DNA of 11,465 nucleotides. It comes from Cyanobacteria bacterium UBA11372. GTDB taxonomy: Bacteria > Cyanobacteriota > Cyanobacteriia > Cyanobacteriales > Aerosakkonemataceae. A program made the translations under genes and the position numbers. Shown here in pieces: positions 1-7,273 of this stretch. The notes under the pieces were generated by a model. That model worked only from the letters and a program-made list of their open reading frames with translations, was not told the DNA's origin and did not search any database. How positions within the stretch are numbered: position 1 is the stretch's first letter; each line of letters opens with the position of its first letter. Location: assembly GCA_003486675.1 (NCBI GenBank), contig DNGG01000141.1, forward strand, positions 1,774-13,238, in the 5' to 3' direction.

Positions 1-1530
1 CAAGTATTCCCGCAACTTTAACCGCGCCATATATTCGGCGTTACCGCCTAAGATGATGTCGGTTCCGCGTCCCGCCATATTCGTAGCAATTGTTACTGCT
101 CCCTTGCGTCCTGCTTGTGCTATAATCTCAGATTCCCGTTCCACGTTTTCTGGTTTAGCGTTGAGCAAGTTGTGAGGAACGTTGCGATCGCGCAGTAACC
201 GAGAAAGCAATTCAGATTTTTCTACGCTGGTAGTTCCTACCAATATCGGGCGACCAATTTCGTGCAATTCGGCGCACTCTTCGGCGACAGCTTTCCACTT
301 CGCCATTTCAGTTTTATAAACCACATCCGACACATCCCGACGCCCGGTAGGACGGTTGGTAGGAATAATCGTTACTTCCAACTTGTAAATCTTTTCAAAT
401 TCGGCTTCTTCGGTTTTCGCCGTCCCCGTCATCCCGCCGAGTTTGTTATACAACAAGAACAAGTTTTGATAAGTAATCGTCGCCAAAGTTTGAGTTTCTG
501 GTTGAATTTCCACTCGTTCTTTAGCTTCAATTGCTTGGTGCAAACCATCGCTCCAACGGCGTCCTTGCAGCACCCGTCCGGTAAATTCATCAACGATAGT
601 AACTTCGCCGTTGCGGACGATGTAATTCACATCTTTGATGAACAGTTCTTTAGCTTTAATCGCGTTGAAAATGTAGTGCGCCCAAGGGTCATTCGGGTCG
701 AACAAATCCTTAACTTCCAGCAGCTTTTCAGCTTGGGCATACCCTTCATCCGACAAAATTACGTTGCGAGCTTTTTCATCTACCTCGTAATGATCTTCTT
801 TGTTTAGTCCTAGCGCGACTTGTGCCGCCCGCATGTATTTTTCGCTCGGACGTTCTACTTGACCTGAAATAATCAGCGGCGTGCGAGCTTCGTCAATTAA
901 AATTGAGTCAACTTCGTCAATGACGCAGTAGTTCAAGGGACGCTGCACCACCTCTTCCATTGTGGTCGCCATATTGTCGCGCAAATAATCAAACCCGATC
1001 TCGCTATTAGTTGCGTAGGTGATATCGCAGGCGTAATTTTTTTGCCGCTCTCTGGGTTCCATGCCACTTTGTATCAATCCGACACTCAATCCCAAAAAGC
1101 GATGGACTTGTCCCATCCATTCCGCATCCCGACGTGCCAAATAATCGTTGACGGTGATGATATGCACGCCTTTACCTGTGAGGGCGTTTAAATAAGCGGG
1201 GAGAGTAGCGACCAAAGTTTTACCTTCACCCGTTTTCATTTCGGCAATTTGACCGGAATGGAGTACCATACCGCCCAAAAGTTGCACGTCAAAGTGTCTC
1301 AACCCCAAGACGCGACGACCAGCTTCCCGCACCGTAGCAAAGGCTTCTGGTAGCAATTCATCCAAAGTTTCTCCCTTTTCCAATCGTTGTTTATACTCAG
1401 TTGTTTTCTCTCTGAGTTCCCGATCTGAAAGTTTCTTGAATTCGTCTTCTAGCAGATTAATTTCAGTCAATAATGGCTGATATTTCTTGAGTTTACGAGC
1501 ATTAGGATCGCCCAGCAAAGCTTTTAACAT
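1..1530 (-). CDS. secA: Preprotein translocase ATPase SecA (N-terminal 510 residues, runs off window)
   Basis: SecA is the ATP-driven motor that pushes unfolded preproteins through SecYEG; in cyanobacteria it serves both plasma and thylakoid membranes. Translating the minus strand from the ATG at 1530-1528 gives 510 uninterrupted codons beginning MLKALLGDPNARKLKK, the usual cyanobacterial SecA start. Seen in order: Walker A MKTGEGKT (residues 98-105), the VNDYLARRD segment (127-135), DEAD-type motif VIDEVDS (203-209), the preprotein cross-linking domain (about 225-370), GGMTGTA (365-371), and in NBD2 the MAGRGTDI motif (485-492). The frame is still open at base 1, so the C-terminal part (about 420 residues in cyanobacterial SecA, including helical wing and scaffold) lies outside. 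No clear Shine-Dalgarno is visible. The leader contains GTTGTTA and GGTAATT-type repeats and, further up, a 138-bp inverted-repeat-bounded segment. Confidence 0.98.
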   Translation of the reverse strand, partial: MLKALLGDPNARKLKKYQPLLTEINLLEDEFKKLSDRELREKTTEYKQRLEKGETLDELLPEAFATVREAGRRVLGLRHFDVQLLGGMVLHSGQIAEMKTGEGKTLVATLPAYLNALTGKGVHIITVNDYLARRDAEWMGQVHRFLGLSVGLIQSGMEPRERQKNYACDITYATNSEIGFDYLRDNMATTMEEVVQRPLNYCVIDEVDSILIDEARTPLIISGQVERPSEKYMRAAQVALGLNKEDHYEVDEKARNVILSDEGYAQAEKLLEVKDLFDPNDPWAHYIFNAIKAKELFIKDVNYIVRNGEVTIVDEFTGRVLQGRRWSDGLHQAIEAKERVEIQPETQTLATITYQNLFLLYNKLGGMTGTAKTEEAEFEKIYKLEVTIIPTNRPTGRRDVSDVVYKTEMAKWKAVAEECAELHEIGRPILVGTTSVEKSELLSRLLRDRNVPHNLLNAKPENVERESEIIAQAGRKGAVTIATNMAGRGTDIILGGNAEYMARLKLREYL

Positions 1531-1544
1531 GGTAGTGACTCAAA

Positions 1545-1651
1545 GTTGTTAGTTGTTAGTCAGTGAAAATTGGTAATTGCTAATTGCTAATTGCTAATAG
1601 GCGAGCGGCTAACGAAATTCACCTATTACCTATTACCTATTACCCATTACC
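1545..1651. repeat. Heptamer repeat cluster with opposed arrays, secA leader
   Basis: Three blocks occur in the secA leader. GTTGTTA twice lies at 1545-1560. GGTAATT followed by GCTAATT-type units lies at 1572-1598. The reverse-orientation array of ACCTATT/ACCCATT units lies at 1621-1651. The last two blocks face each other across about 22 bp, so GGTAAT and ATTACC units can pair into a hairpin. Short 7-bp tandem repeats like these are common between genes in filamentous cyanobacteria; their function is unknown. Confidence 0.9.
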
Positions 1652-1873
1652 TGCTGATTTTTAGTTTTGAGCAAATAGCTTTTCTGACATAAATGTCATT
1701 ACCTTCCCATTATCAGCCATTAACGTTGTTGCAGCTAACAATGGCAGGAGATAACAATATCTTCATGGTATCATTTTGACCCCAATGAAGCGGTAAAGCT
1801 ATTTGCTGGCAATAGGAGCAATTGCCGAACCAAAAAGTAGTAATTTTCCCGTTTTATTAGCTCCTTGCTGGCT
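1652..1873. other. Gene-free gap between cytochrome gene and secA leader repeats
   Basis: No plausible gene on either strand. The gap holds the 138-bp inverted-repeat-bounded segment and, next to it, GGCAAT...ATTGCC (1808-1813 with 1821-1826), which could fold as a hairpin after the cytochrome stop codon but lacks a T-tract. The secA promoter should lie here, but no convincing -35/-10 pair was found. Confidence 0.6.
1670..1807. mobile_element. 138-bp inverted-repeat-bounded segment, candidate MITE
   Basis: The 13-mer AGCAAATAGCTTT (1670-1682) reappears as its exact reverse complement at 1795-1807. Inside are further dyads: TGACAT-AA-ATGTCA (1685-1698), GCCATT/AATGGC (1716-1721 with 1740-1745) and a short GATA/TATC stem-loop. 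It has no coding capacity. A 13-bp perfect inverted repeat at this spacing is unlikely by chance. Together with the internal fold this suggests a non-autonomous miniature element, or a structured secA leader. I see no clear target-site duplication, so mobility is an inference. Confidence 0.5.
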
Positions 1874-2542
1874 TTACGGAGCGTTTTGCCATTCAGAACT
1901 GAGGGTGCGAAAATCGTATTCTCCCGTACCGGGGTGACAGCTGATACAACTAGCCATCGTCACCGGCTGGGGCAGTTTAACTTGAGGATGAAGTGCCCTA
2001 AAATATCTAGATTGGGCGACTCGATAGGGAGTTTGTTCTTCTTCTGTGATGGGGCGGGAGAAGGTTCGTAGGTAGTCCCACACGAGTAGGCGCTCTGGAT
2101 CTACCAGAGGCTTTAGCTGCCTGCCGTAGTGTTGAGAGTCTTCTAGCAAGTCTCGCCAAGTTTGGGTTGGCATAACTGCTGGGGGTAACCCGATGTGGCA
2201 GGTGGCGCAGTTTTCCAGATAAAGTTGTTGCCCCAGTTGGTAGCGTCTGGGAATTACGTCAACTGTGCCGATGGCATTTTGAGTTGCAGCGCTGGTTATT
2301 GGTTCAGAATTCGGTAGGGGCGGGTTGGCTGCATCTAATTGAGAGTAATAACTAATACCAGTATAATCGGCCCCAACGGACTTAAAATTTTTTGATGCGG
2401 GTTCGGTTTGACCTGGAAGAGCGGTTATCAGAGTTAAACTCCAGCCAATGACAACGCTCCACAGAACCAGTAGCATAAATAAAACGACTGGCGATCGCTT
2501 GTATAACCCTTGTTGAATTTTTGACCGCACCAGTTGTCCCAT
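1874..2542 (-). CDS. Membrane-anchored dihaem cytochrome c
   Basis: A 222-residue protein starting at the ATG 2542-2540. Residues 19-41 form one hydrophobic segment after a basic N-terminus, so it is an uncleaved anchor or signal peptide placing the rest in the lumen/periplasm. Two haem c sites are visible: CATCH (112-116) and CISCH (199-203). Between them lies a segment centred on TWRDLL...HYGRQLKPL, with H138 and H185 available as axial ligands. This spacing resembles the DHC dihaem cytochrome family (family assignment from memory of the pattern). An electron-transfer role is inferred; redox partners are unknown. The gene follows the methyltransferase by 51 bp on the same strand. A weak purine-rich GAGAG lies about 10 bp before the start. 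Confidence 0.85.
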   Translation of the reverse strand: MGQLVRSKIQQGLYKRSPVVLFMLLVLWSVVIGWSLTLITALPGQTEPASKNFKSVGADYTGISYYSQLDAANPPLPNSEPITSAATQNAIGTVDVIPRRYQLGQQLYLENCATCHIGLPPAVMPTQTWRDLLEDSQHYGRQLKPLVDPERLLVWDYLRTFSRPITEEEQTPYRVAQSRYFRALHPQVKLPQPVTMASCISCHPGTGEYDFRTLSSEWQNAP

Positions 2543-2593
2543 TTCTAACTCTCGTCGGGCAGCACCGCTTTCTTTGGTTATAACAATTTTCCT

Positions 2594-3334
2594 TTATTTT
2601 TTGGCTATGACATCCATTCTCTGGCTATCAATTGTCAATGGTTCGCCATCGTCTCCATATCCTTCTACTTGGCTGAAACCAGCTTGCAAACACCAGTCCC
2701 GAATTTCAGTATAAGTAAAATAGCGAACGAAGTACTGCATCCGCCGCATCTTTCCATCTTTAATGATAATTTTTTCGCTATAGGAACGACCTGTCAAGAT
2801 ATCATATCGGTGACGGTCAATCGCGTAGTTTCCATCGCGCTCGGTCACCATTTCAGGCCGAAACTGCTTGAGCATTAAATCCCGGTTAAATGAGTCTAGG
2901 ATTAGCTTACCACCGAGTTTCAGGGCGCGGTTGGCTTCAGTTAATACCCGACGGTTATCCTCGTCCTCAAAGTAGCCGAAAGCAGTTAACCAAATGATGA
3001 TACAGTCGAAACGTTCTGTCCAGGGCAGAGAGCGCATATCCCCCTGAATGTATTCTACTTCGATACCCCACTCTGCGGCCTCGCGACGCGCTATATCGAG
3101 AAAAAAGGCGGAAGCATCCAATCCAGTTACGTGACAACCGCGTTTTGCCAGTCGGTTCGCGATCCGCCCATGTCCGCAGGCTAGATCCAAAACTCTCATT
3201 CCCGGTTCCAAAGCCAGCAGACGCCAGATTAAGTCTACCTCGCGATCGCTTCTTTCCGCTGTTATCAGTGGCTCGTAAAAGTAGAGATAATCTGCGTCAA
3301 ATAAAGCTGCAAAATCAAACTGCGGCCTATTCAT
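2594..3334 (-). CDS. Class I SAM-dependent methyltransferase
   Basis: I start the protein at the ATG 3334-3332 (246 residues, MNRPQFDFAALF). An in-frame GTG/ATG-type start farther upstream would overlap moxR by about 80 bp and add 28 residues of poor-looking sequence. The Rossmann signatures are clear: motif I VLDLACGHGR (48-57), acidic GLDAS after strand 2 (71-75), IQGDM (96-100), then the FDCIIIWLTAFGYFED strand/loop (109-124) and the LGGKLILDSFN strand (140-150). This is the small free-standing Methyltransf_25/11-like fold. The substrate cannot be deduced; it may be a small molecule or a lipid. The start lies only 2 bp after the moxR stop (TAACAATG), so the two are almost certainly cotranscribed and translationally coupled. 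Confidence 0.87.
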   Translation of the reverse strand: MNRPQFDFAALFDADYLYFYEPLITAERSDREVDLIWRLLALEPGMRVLDLACGHGRIANRLAKRGCHVTGLDASAFFLDIARREAAEWGIEVEYIQGDMRSLPWTERFDCIIIWLTAFGYFEDEDNRRVLTEANRALKLGGKLILDSFNRDLMLKQFRPEMVTERDGNYAIDRHRYDILTGRSYSEKIIIKDGKMRRMQYFVRYFTYTEIRDWCLQAGFSQVEGYGDDGEPLTIDSQRMDVIAKK

Positions 3335-3336
3335 TG

Positions 3337-4245
3337 TTAGGGAATCGCAACCGATCGCATCAGCCGTTCTACAATTGTTTTTGCCCGCCGCCCCCCCGTT
3401 GGGATCAGGCGATGGCACAATACATGCGGTGTCAAAAATTTAACATCATCGGGAATAGCATAATCCCGTCCTTCTAAAAATGCTAGCGCCTGAGTTGCCC
3501 GCTGCAAGGCAACTGCACCGCGAGGACTGACGCCCAAGGTAATTTCTTCATCTTCCCGCGTCGCCCTCACTAGATTCAAAATATACTGTTGCAAAGGCGT
3601 TTCTACCTTTACTTGCTGACACAGCTTCTGTAACTGTTGCACTTCCTCTAAAGAAATGCAGGGTTTCAATTCATCAACGGTGACGCCCGCTTGCAGCCGT
3701 TGCAACATTTGCAGTTCTTCTGCTTCTGTGGGATAACCTAAACTCAAAGACAGCGTGAACCGATCCATTTGCGCTTCTGGCAGGGGAAAAGTCCCTTGAT
3801 ACTCGACCGGATTTTGAGTAGCAATGACAAAAAACGGACTCTCGACTTGGCGCGAAACTCCATCTACAGTTACCTGCCTTTCTTCCATCACTTCCAGCAA
3901 AGCTGACTGAGTGCGGGGTGTAGCGCGGTTAATTTCGTCCGCCAGCAATATGTTAGTAAAAACTGGGCCGGGGAGAAACACAAATTCACCCGTGCGTTGA
4001 TTCCAAATATTCGTGCCGGTAATATCTGTAGGTAATAAATCGGGGGTGCATTGCAGCCGTTGAAATTTGCCATCAATTGAGCGTGCCAAGGATTTTGCCA
4101 ATAAAGTTTTGCCGACGCCGGGGACATCTTCTAGCAAGGCGTGTCCCCCAGAAAGCAAAGCCACCAACACCAAGCGAATGGCATCGGCTTTGCCAACAAT
4201 TGTACGACCCAGGTTTTGAGTTAGCTGCTCGATCCGATCTTTCAT
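3337..4245 (-). CDS. MoxR-family AAA+ ATPase
   Basis: A 302-residue, full-length MoxR ATPase. Motifs: Walker A EDVPGVGKT (39-47), Walker B ILLADEINR (99-107), sensor 1 IATQNP (141-146), DRF arginine segment (161-163), and the sensor-2-containing lid with GVSPRGA (238-244). MoxR proteins are chaperone-like ATPases that help assemble or activate protein complexes, often with a VWA or DUF58 partner. No such partner is encoded nearby. The next gene is a methyltransferase 2 bp downstream, and ribF lies upstream. The ATG at 4245-4243 lies 5 bp from a five-unit GGTAATT/GGTAATG array, so the region where a Shine-Dalgarno would sit is repeat sequence and none is visible. Confidence 0.95.
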   Translation of the reverse strand: MKDRIEQLTQNLGRTIVGKADAIRLVLVALLSGGHALLEDVPGVGKTLLAKSLARSIDGKFQRLQCTPDLLPTDITGTNIWNQRTGEFVFLPGPVFTNILLADEINRATPRTQSALLEVMEERQVTVDGVSRQVESPFFVIATQNPVEYQGTFPLPEAQMDRFTLSLSLGYPTEAEELQMLQRLQAGVTVDELKPCISLEEVQQLQKLCQQVKVETPLQQYILNLVRATREDEEITLGVSPRGAVALQRATQALAFLEGRDYAIPDDVKFLTPHVLCHRLIPTGGRRAKTIVERLMRSVAIP

Positions 4246-4250
4246 GATTG

Positions 4251-4285
4251 GGTAATGGGTAATTGGTAATGGGTAATTGGTAATT
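4251..4285. repeat. Five-unit heptamer array in moxR leader
   Basis: Exact 7-bp tandem units alternating GGTAATG and GGTAATT occupy 35 bp, ending 5 bp from the moxR start codon. On the transcribed (minus) strand they read as ATTACC repeats and make up most of the moxR 5' leader. The type is the same as the arrays at 1572-1651, 7934-8012 and 11446-11465. Confidence 0.95.
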
Positions 4286-4330
4286 AGCGATTAGGATTAT
4301 TTTTCCCGATTTTCTGGTTTAAATTTCCCA

Positions 4331-5377
4331 TTACTTTAATATTGATCTGGCATTGTCGCAGTCGGCTTGAATTTGCGCCTTGAGTTGATCTAGGGAAGCA
4401 AATTTTTGTTCGGGTCGCAGGAATTGTTCTAGGCTTACCGTTAAGGTTTGTCCATACAAATCTCCTGTCCAGTCTATCAGGTAAACTTCCACGGTGGGAG
4501 CTGTACCGTTAACTGTAGGACGGCAGCCGATGTTCATCACGCCTGGAATGGGGGATGGGATAATTTTTCCGGCTGCGATGCTGTTGTGGGTTTGTTCAAT
4601 CAAGACTTGCACGGCATAGACGCCGAAGCGGGGCAAAAACTTTTCGGGAGACAGATGCAGATTAGCGGTAGGAAATCCTATCGTTCTGCCTAACTGCTGC
4701 CCTTGTACGACAGTTCCCGTCAGGGTGTAGGAGCGACCTAGCAATTGGTTTGCCCTGGATATGTCTCCTTCTGTCAGGGCAGTGCGGATGAAGGAACTGC
4801 TGATCCTTTCGCCAGAGCAGATTTGCAGCCCCACGATTGTTGTTTCTATACCGTAGGTGGCGGCGATCGCTTGCAAGTCAGTTGCCGTACCTGTACGCTT
4901 GCACCCGAAGCGAAAATCCTGTCCGACGCTGATGCGCTGGCTTTTGAGTCGCCGCACTAAAATTTCTTCCACAAACTCCTGCGGCGTTAAATCGGCTAAT
5001 TCTCGATCGAAGGGCAGTAATACTAGCTGTTCTACTCCCAGATTTCCCAGCCCAATTGCTTTTTCCTTTGGTGGTGTTAATAAGGCACGGGGCTGCCCTG
5101 TAAAAAACTCCTGGGGATGCGGATAAAAGCTTACAACCGTCGGATAAGGACGCCCGGTTGTTTCTGCTGGGTATGGTATTTGATGGCCTTCTTTGGCGTT
5201 TTCGGTCAAAATTTCCCGCTGTCCCTCTTCTAAGGAGGCGCGTCGCCCGGTTTCGATGGCAGCGCTTTGCAATACGGGTTTAATAACCTGCTGATGCCCC
5301 CGGTGGACGCCGTCAAAATTTCCCAGGGCAACTGCGGTTGGAGTTAGAACTGTTGTTAGCGATGAGGTAACCCACAC
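4331..5377 (-). CDS. ribF: Bifunctional riboflavin kinase / FAD synthetase
   Basis: RibF phosphorylates riboflavin to FMN and then adenylylates FMN to FAD. The 348-residue product has the N-terminal nucleotidyltransferase domain with GNFDGVHRGHQ (19-29), FYPHPQEFF (84-92), VGQDFRFG (151-158) and ISSSFIRTAL (192-201). It also has the C-terminal kinase domain with GRTIGFPTANL (230-240), PGVMNIGCRPTVNG (278-291) and VEVYLIDWTGDLYG (296-309). The start is GTG at 5377: an in-frame TAA lies two codons upstream and MWVTSSL fits cyanobacterial homologues. Compared with E. coli RibF there are roughly 28-30 extra residues between the GNFDGVHRGH helix and the FYPHP strand (within residues 38-77), rich in E, G and R. 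It stands 187 bp downstream of the MBL-hydrolase gene and 85 bp upstream of moxR. Confidence 0.97.
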   Translation of the reverse strand: MWVTSSLTTVLTPTAVALGNFDGVHRGHQQVIKPVLQSAAIETGRRASLEEGQREILTENAKEGHQIPYPAETTGRPYPTVVSFYPHPQEFFTGQPRALLTPPKEKAIGLGNLGVEQLVLLPFDRELADLTPQEFVEEILVRRLKSQRISVGQDFRFGCKRTGTATDLQAIAATYGIETTIVGLQICSGERISSSFIRTALTEGDISRANQLLGRSYTLTGTVVQGQQLGRTIGFPTANLHLSPEKFLPRFGVYAVQVLIEQTHNSIAAGKIIPSPIPGVMNIGCRPTVNGTAPTVEVYLIDWTGDLYGQTLTVSLEQFLRPEQKFASLDQLKAQIQADCDNARSILK

Positions 5378-5470
5378 GCTTTACATTTTTACATAAATCA
5401 AGTTAAAAATACGGGAATTTTTGGATTGAGGCGATCGCGTAGCCGCAGGTGTTGCATATAGCAAGGTATC

Positions 5471-5505
5471 GCGGGGGAGGGGATACTTCACTAACAAACC
5501 CCCGC
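5471..5505. other. Inverted repeat between MBL-hydrolase gene and ribF
   Basis: GCGGGGG (5471-5477) and CCCCCGC (5499-5505) are exact complements separated by 21 bp, about 60 bp after the MBL-hydrolase stop. It could be a weak transcription end or mRNA-stabilising stem; there is no T-tract, so a terminator call would be unsupported. A HIP1 octamer lies at 5431-5438. Confidence 0.4.
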
Positions 5506-5564
5506 CGGGTTGACTTTCCCTCCTCTCCCCTTTTCCACCTCATCCTATTTGGCGCCGGAGTTTC

Positions 5565-6476
5565 TCACGTCAAAGAAACTGACAATCCCTTCACCTCCTC
5601 CGCCGCTTTAGACTCCCCCAGGTTTTCAATCTCCAATGTCAGAGACATTCCTTCCCTTGCCATCACTGCGTTGGGGAACTTTTGTTGCACCTGCTCTCCC
5701 ACGCAGTCTAAGAAATCGTCGTCGTGTAGCGGGTCGTGGTGGAATATTACCAATTTCTTCACATTGGCTGCATTAGCTACCTTGACGGCTTCCTGCCAAG
5801 TCGAATGTCCCCAGCCCACCTTGCTGGTCTTAGGCGAGTGGTATTCTTCATCGGTATAGGTGGCATCGTAGATGATTACATCTGCATTCCGTGCCAGCCA
5901 CAAAACGTCTTCATCCAAGCGGTCGGGTAGATGTTCTGTATCGGTGAGATAAGCCACTGCCCTACCGCGCCAGTTGACGCGGTAACCCACGGCTTGCCCC
6001 GGATGGTTGAGCGGGGCTGTTTCTATGGTGATATCGTCTAATTGAACTGGTTTACCGATCTCGATATCGTAAAATTCCAGATCTGCTCCCATAATTTGTA
6101 GGGGTACTGGAAAATTGGGATGGAGCATTTGGTCGTGCATCCGTTGCTTGATCGTGGAACCGTTGGGCGCTACAGCTCCATACATATGGAAGCGATTTCC
6201 CTTGATGAAGGCTGGTGTAAAGAAGGGAAATCCCTGTATGTGATCCCAGTGGGAGTGGGTGAAGAACATGTGGGCTTCTACCGGCATCTGAGATAGCAGG
6301 CTTTGCCCCAAAACCCGCAGGCCGGTGCCACCATCAAAAATCAGGCGCTTACCACCCACGCGCATTTCCACACAAGGAGTATTACCGCCGTAGCGCACTG
6401 TGTGGGTTCCCGGACAGGGGATGCTTCCTCTCACTCCCCAAAAGTGAATTGTGAACTGGTTTTGCATACTAGACAT
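5565..6476 (-). CDS. MBL-fold metallo-hydrolase (GVRGSIP type)
   Basis: A 303-residue metallo-beta-lactamase-fold hydrolase counted from the ATG at 6476-6474. It begins with FTIHFWGVRGSIPCPG (9-23) and YGGNTPCVE (29-37), features of the RNase Z/PhnP-like branch. The dinuclear metal site is complete: THSHWDH (73-79), H158 in LNHPGQ, D179 in LTDTEH and H247 in IFHHDP. Such enzymes cut phosphodiesters; class III cyclic-nucleotide phosphodiesterases and related hydrolases share this start, but the substrate is not readable here. A longer frame starts at TTG 6557 and would overlap the preceding small gene by 10 bp; its extra 27 residues lie before the family's first strand and look non-homologous. 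An ATG at 6467 is an equally good start. Confidence 0.93.
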   Translation of the reverse strand: MSSMQNQFTIHFWGVRGSIPCPGTHTVRYGGNTPCVEMRVGGKRLIFDGGTGLRVLGQSLLSQMPVEAHMFFTHSHWDHIQGFPFFTPAFIKGNRFHMYGAVAPNGSTIKQRMHDQMLHPNFPVPLQIMGADLEFYDIEIGKPVQLDDITIETAPLNHPGQAVGYRVNWRGRAVAYLTDTEHLPDRLDEDVLWLARNADVIIYDATYTDEEYHSPKTSKVGWGHSTWQEAVKVANAANVKKLVIFHHDPLHDDDFLDCVGEQVQQKFPNAVMAREGMSLTLEIENLGESKAAEEVKGLSVSLT

Positions 6477-6547
6477 GGGTGTTGCTTGCTTTTTTTCCTC
6501 TGCCAATGTTTGGATTGGGCTGATACTTTTGCGATCGCCTGTGCTAT

Positions 6548-6841
6548 CTAACCCCAAGCCTTTTGCCTAGACGTTTTACACGACTCCTTTAGCTTCATTT
6601 GACCGCTGGGATTGACCCAGTAACCTTGCCACGGCGATCTCACTGTGTAGGTTGACCAACTTAGGGCAGGCGACCCCAGTCTGACATGGCGAAGCTTGTC
6701 TTTCAACGGTTCCATTCCCTGCGCCCCTTGGGGTTGCAGAAACTGGAAAGGCTGCTGCACGAAAGTCCCCCATGCCATAGACTCCAATAAACGCTCATCA
6801 TAATCTTTAAACTGCGACTGAAGCCACTGTTTTTTCACCAT
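6548..6841 (-). CDS. Small conserved-looking protein of unknown function, 97 aa
   Basis: I do not recognise this protein. It starts at ATG 6841-6839 (MVKKQWLQSQFKDYDERLL), is aromatic-rich (six Trp, including GYWVNP and SPWQGYW), has no membrane segment and ends in a basic tail. It has ordinary amino-acid composition for a soluble protein rather than the Arg/Ser/Pro-rich look of a shadow frame, and nothing else codes here. Its stop (6550-6548) lies 71 bp before the ATG of the MBL-hydrolase gene on the same strand, so the two may share a transcript. No clear Shine-Dalgarno is visible. It could still be a spurious frame. Confidence 0.6.
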   Translation of the reverse strand: MVKKQWLQSQFKDYDERLLESMAWGTFVQQPFQFLQPQGAQGMEPLKDKLRHVRLGSPALSWSTYTVRSPWQGYWVNPSGQMKLKESCKTSRQKAWG

Positions 6842-7273
6842 TTTTTACTAAGTTTAAACAGCGATTGGCAGCCTGGAGTTCAACCCGTCCGATCGTTGTG
6901 CAACCACAACAACCCTGCTCAGGGTGCTGTGCCAGAACAGGAACGCATTTTAATTTCCCGCGACGCTGGGAACCACCTTAAACCCTTGTGGGGGTCTATC
7001 GCCACTGGCAGCGAGGGTTGGTGTGGAGGAGATGCAAGTATTGCCCTGATTTTTGCGATCGTAGTTTTGAGGTAATCTAGGCGCGCAAGATGCTTGGGGT
7101 ATTAGTTTCTCATCCTATCAGCTACCTCTAACCTCTGACGGTGATCTCAGACACTGGCGTCTCGTTAGTTGTAACAACGACACGGGTTAACTGCGTCAGA
7201 GAGTAACCAGAAAGTCCTCAAAGTGATTTGAGGAAGCCGCCACTATAATTGCCAGATTTGGTGGGGAAGGATT
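6842..7273. other. 432-bp gene-free, hairpin-rich intergenic region
   Basis: No reading frame of note. Consecutive dyads are visible: GTTGTG/CACAAC (6895-6900, 6905-6910), ACCCTG/CAGGGT (6912-6917, 6920-6925), TTCCC/GGGAA (6955-6959, 6968-6972), CTCTGACG/CGTCAGAG closing 7133-7201, and TCCTCAAA/TTTGAGGA around a GTGA loop (7215-7234). I checked for tRNA, tmRNA, RNase P and SRP signatures and found none. It could host a small RNA, or the leader of the 97-codon gene and the trailer of the HAD gene. Confidence 0.5.
7133..7234 (+). ncRNA. Candidate structured RNA (unassigned)
   Basis: On the plus strand an 8-bp stem (7133-7140 with 7194-7201) closes a segment containing AGAC/GTCT and TCGTT/AACGA sub-stems, giving a three-way-junction-like fold. 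It is followed by an 8-bp hairpin with a GUGA (GNRA) tetraloop at 7215-7234. The GNRA loop exists only on the plus strand, which favours that orientation. No promoter or terminator was identified, and no known family is recognised. Confidence 0.25.

Noticed and set aside
262..807. 181-codon plus-strand open frame
   Set aside because: It lies wholly antisense to secA, whose minus-strand translation shows unbroken SecA motifs; the plus frame is His/Phe-rich shadow sequence.
1572..1651. CRISPR-like array
   Set aside because: Seven-base tandem units without unique spacers; these are simple heptamer repeats.
6477..6557. Longer MBL-hydrolase start at TTG 6557
   Set aside because: It would overlap the preceding gene, and the added residues precede the family's first conserved strand.
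6945..7050. Cobalamin-riboswitch-like pieces (GGGAA, GCCACTG) on the plus strand
   Set aside because: The B12-box and core order do not fit, and no plus-strand gene follows.
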